From the NCBI GenBank assembly GCA_025352265.1, contig JANXTS010000016.1, positions 1-58,423 of the forward strand: a DNA stretch of 58,423 nucleotides, given 5' to 3'. Made by a program: the position numbers and the translations under genes. A model generated the notes under the pieces. The model did not search any database, was not told where the DNA came from, and saw only the letters and a list, made by a program, of their open reading frames with translations. This document shows, piece by piece, positions 56,403 through 58,423 of this stretch (positions are counted from its first letter, which is position 1; the number at the start of each line of letters is the position of its first letter). The DNA is from Variovorax sp. GTDB lineage: Bacteria > Pseudomonadota > Gammaproteobacteria > Burkholderiales > Burkholderiaceae_C.

Positions 56403-57965
56403 GCCGGCATGCTGGCACTGATCGAGCGCGTGCGCGGCTATGAGCGGCGCAGCATCGCCACGTCGGCCAAGTCGCGCGAGCGGTTTGAAAAGCGCGGCCA
56501 GTTGCTGCCACGCGAGCGGCTGTCGCTGCTGCTCGACCCCGGCACGTCGTTCCTTGAAATCAGCTCGCTCGCGGGCCTCGGGCTCGACAACGAAGACCTC
56601 GAGAAAAGCGTGCCAGGCGGTGGCGTCATCGGCGGCATCGGTTGGGTGTCGGGCGTGCGCGTGATGATCAATGCATCGGACTCCGGCATCGACGCCGGCG
56701 CGCTGCAGCCGATGGGCATTCCCAAGCAGTTGCGCATGCAGGAACTTGCGCTGGAGAACAAGCTGCCCTACGTGCAACTGGTGGAGAGCGCCGGCGCCAA
56801 TCTCATGACCTACAAGGTCGAGGAGTTCATCACGGGCGGCAACCTGTTCCGAAACATCGCGCGCATCTCGGCAGCCGGCTTGCCGGTGGTAACGGTCACG
56901 CATGGCTCGTCGACAGCGGGCGGCGCGTACCAGACTGGTCTGTCCGACTACATCGTGATGGTGCGCGGCCGCTCGCGAGCCTTCCTGGCGGGGCCGCCGC
57001 TGTTGAAGGCCGCCACCGGCGAGGTCGCGACCGAAGAAGAGCTCGGCGGCGCGTTGATGCACACCTCGATCTCCGGCCTCGGTGACTATCTCGCCGAAGA
57101 CGATCGCGACGCCATTCGCATCGCACGCGAAATCCTCGCCAACATCGACTGGAACCGTGAGGCCGCCAATGCTCCGGCGCGCACCTTCAAGCCGCCTCGC
57201 TACGACGCCGAATCCCTGCTCGGCATCATGCCGATGGACCACAAGCGGCCGGTCGACATGAAGCAGGTCATCGCGCACATCGCCGACGACTCGGAATTCC
57301 TGGAGTTCGGTGAAAACTACGGCGGCGCCACCGTCGTCGGCCACATCAAAATCGAAGGCATGCCGGTCGGCGTGGTCACTAACAACGGGCCGATCGATCC
57401 GGCCGGCGCGACCAAGGCGACCCACTTCATCCAGGCCTGCTGCCAGTCGAAGACGCCGTTGCTATACCTGAACAACACGACCGGTTTTATGGTCGGCAAG
57501 GACTACGAAGAGGCCGGCATCATCAAGCACGGCTCCAAGATGATCCAGGCCGTGACCAACGCCACCGTGCCGCAGATCACCATCTATTGCGGCGCCTCCT
57601 TTGGTGCTGGCAACTACGGCATGTGCGGCCGCGGCTTTCATCCGCGCTTCTGTTTCTCGTGGCCCAACGCCAAGACCGCGGTGATGGGCGGCGAGCAGGC
57701 GGCCAAGACGATGGTCATCGTCACCGAGGCCGCCATGAAGCGCAAAGGTGAGGTCGACCAGGCCAAGCTCGACGCGATGGAAAAGCGCATCGTGGACCAT
57801 TTCGACAGCCAGATGAGCGTGTTCACCACGAGTGCGCGCCTGCTCGACGACGGCGTGATCGACCCGCGCGATACACGCGAAGTCTTGGCCAAAGTACTTT
57901 CGATCTGCCGCGATGCCGAGGCACGCGAGCCGCAGAAGATGCAGTTCTCTGTGGCACGACCCTAA
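56346..57965 (+). CDS. Acyl-CoA carboxylase carboxyltransferase subunit (methylcrotonyl/geranyl-CoA type)
   Basis: Biotin-dependent carboxylase beta subunit, 539 residues, start ATG 56346. The N-terminal half binds acyl-CoA (VESAGANLMTYK, GSSTAGGAYQTGL) and the C-terminal half carboxybiotin (NNTTGFMVGKDYEEAG, GASFGAGNYGMCGR). Gap spacing and AtuA context make a methylcrotonyl- or geranyl-CoA carboxylase (AtuC/LiuB-like) likely; sequence alone does not separate them. The biotin-carrying alpha subunit is not in the window. First gene right of the island. Confidence 0.93.
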   Translation: MAIIETTVSPGSEAIEANRAGMLALIERVRGYERRSIATSAKSRERFEKRGQLLPRERLSLLLDPGTSFLEISSLAGLGLDNEDLEKSVPGGGVIGGIGWVSGVRVMINASDSGIDAGALQPMGIPKQLRMQELALENKLPYVQLVESAGANLMTYKVEEFITGGNLFRNIARISAAGLPVVTVTHGSSTAGGAYQTGLSDYIVMVRGRSRAFLAGPPLLKAATGEVATEEELGGALMHTSISGLGDYLAEDDRDAIRIAREILANIDWNREAANAPARTFKPPRYDAESLLGIMPMDHKRPVDMKQVIAHIADDSEFLEFGENYGGATVVGHIKIEGMPVGVVTNNGPIDPAGATKATHFIQACCQSKTPLLYLNNTTGFMVGKDYEEAGIIKHGSKMIQAVTNATVPQITIYCGASFGAGNYGMCGRGFHPRFCFSWPNAKTAVMGGEQAAKTMVIVTEAAMKRKGEVDQAKLDAMEKRIVDHFDSQMSVFTTSARLLDDGVIDPRDTREVLAKVLSICRDAEAREPQKMQFSVARP

Positions 57966-57984
57966 GAACACAACGGAGCCTTCC

Positions 57985-58423
57985 ATGCAACTCACACCTG
58001 AACACGACACCCTGCGCGACACCCTCAAACGCTTCATCGACAAAGAGGTCAATCCGTTCGTCGACGAGTGGGAAAAGGCGGAGATCTTTCCGGCGCACCA
58101 GGTCTTCAAGCGGCTCGGCGAACTGGGTTTTCTGGGCCTGACCAAGCCGGTCGAAAACGGCGGCTCGGGGCTCGATTATTCGTATGGCGCAGTCATGGCC
58201 GAAACGCTCGCGCACATGAACTGCGGCGGTATCCCGATGGCGATCGGCGTGCAGACCGACATGGCCACGCCGGCGCTCGCGCACCGTGGCAGCAAGGAGT
58301 TGCGCGACGAATTCCTTGCTCCGGCCATCAGCGGCGACTACGTGGCTTGCCTCGGCGTGTCGGAGGTCGGCAGCGGTTCCGACGTCGCATCGGTCAAGAC
58401 CACGGCGCGCAAGGTCGACGGCG
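57985..58423 (+). CDS. Acyl-CoA dehydrogenase, 3' truncated by window end
   Basis: The first 146 codons, from the ATG at 57985 (MQLTPEHDTLRDTL); GGAG is upstream. The N-terminal helical domain and the start of the beta domain with GVSEVGSGSDVASVKT, the FAD signature, are present. Citronellyl-CoA dehydrogenase (AtuD) or isovaleryl-CoA dehydrogenase-like; 19 bp after the carboxyltransferase gene, so in the same operon. Confidence 0.92.
   Translation, partial: MQLTPEHDTLRDTLKRFIDKEVNPFVDEWEKAEIFPAHQVFKRLGELGFLGLTKPVENGGSGLDYSYGAVMAETLAHMNCGGIPMAIGVQTDMATPALAHRGSKELRDEFLAPAISGDYVACLGVSEVGSGSDVASVKTTARKVDG

Overview
The window is 58.4 kb of GC-rich DNA with tightly packed genes, many 1-20 nt overlaps and a Burkholderiales gene repertoire: TRAP transporters, a BMP-type purine ABC transporter, XdhAB, AtuA-type acyl-CoA catabolism and RhlE. 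The best reading is a betaproteobacterial chromosome of the Comamonadaceae, probably close to Variovorax. This rests on protein resemblance from memory and has not been searched.

Layout. 1-3941: the end of a heavy-metal-type RND pump and its NodT-type outer-membrane lipoprotein. 3987-6871: a TRAP transporter (dctPQM) on the minus strand. 7166-12578: a small membrane protein, a glycine-zipper/DUF2383 stress-type protein, a three-module AI-2E/Rossmann/GAF protein and an Nramp-like metal transporter with a non-canonical site. 12814-14839: a glycosyltransferase, an FkbM methyltransferase and a small unknown ORF. 14909-33834: a purine salvage and catabolism block with xdhAB, a LysR regulator, an ABC transporter with two permeases, two BMP binding proteins, an adenine-deaminase-type enzyme, an acyl-CoA synthetase, guanine deaminase and dcd. 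This block is interrupted by a likely peptidoglycan-effector/immunity pair (25037-26121) and an MFS exporter. 34002-39087: housekeeping genes (ypfJ-like protease, rhlE, apaH, a CNNM/CorC protein). 39133-58423: an AtuA-type acyl-CoA catabolic region with a ligase, acyl-CoA dehydrogenases, a TIGR03084 protein, a DUF2156 remnant, a carboxyltransferase and another dehydrogenase.

The most interesting part is an accessory island of about 9.7 kb (46547-56257) inserted into that acyl-CoA operon. It carries a Wadjet plasmid-defence operon (jetABCD) led by a WYL regulator of the BrxR/CapW type with a perfect palindrome over its promoter, and a Xre/RES toxin-antitoxin pair at the right edge. The island is bordered by two diverged copies (about 148 and 145 bp) of the same junction: the last codons of the DUF2156 gene, the intergenic gap and the first codons of the carboxyltransferase gene. 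Just inside the left border are ten perfect copies of a 7-bp unit. The SMC-like jetC gene has two in-frame stops and one frameshift, so the defence system appears to be decaying while jetA, jetB, jetD and the regulator remain open.

Three loci are broken in the window: the effector gene at 25037, the DUF2156 gene at 45538 and jetC. The two simple frameshifts could be assembly errors. The substitutions that create stops in jetC are harder to explain that way.
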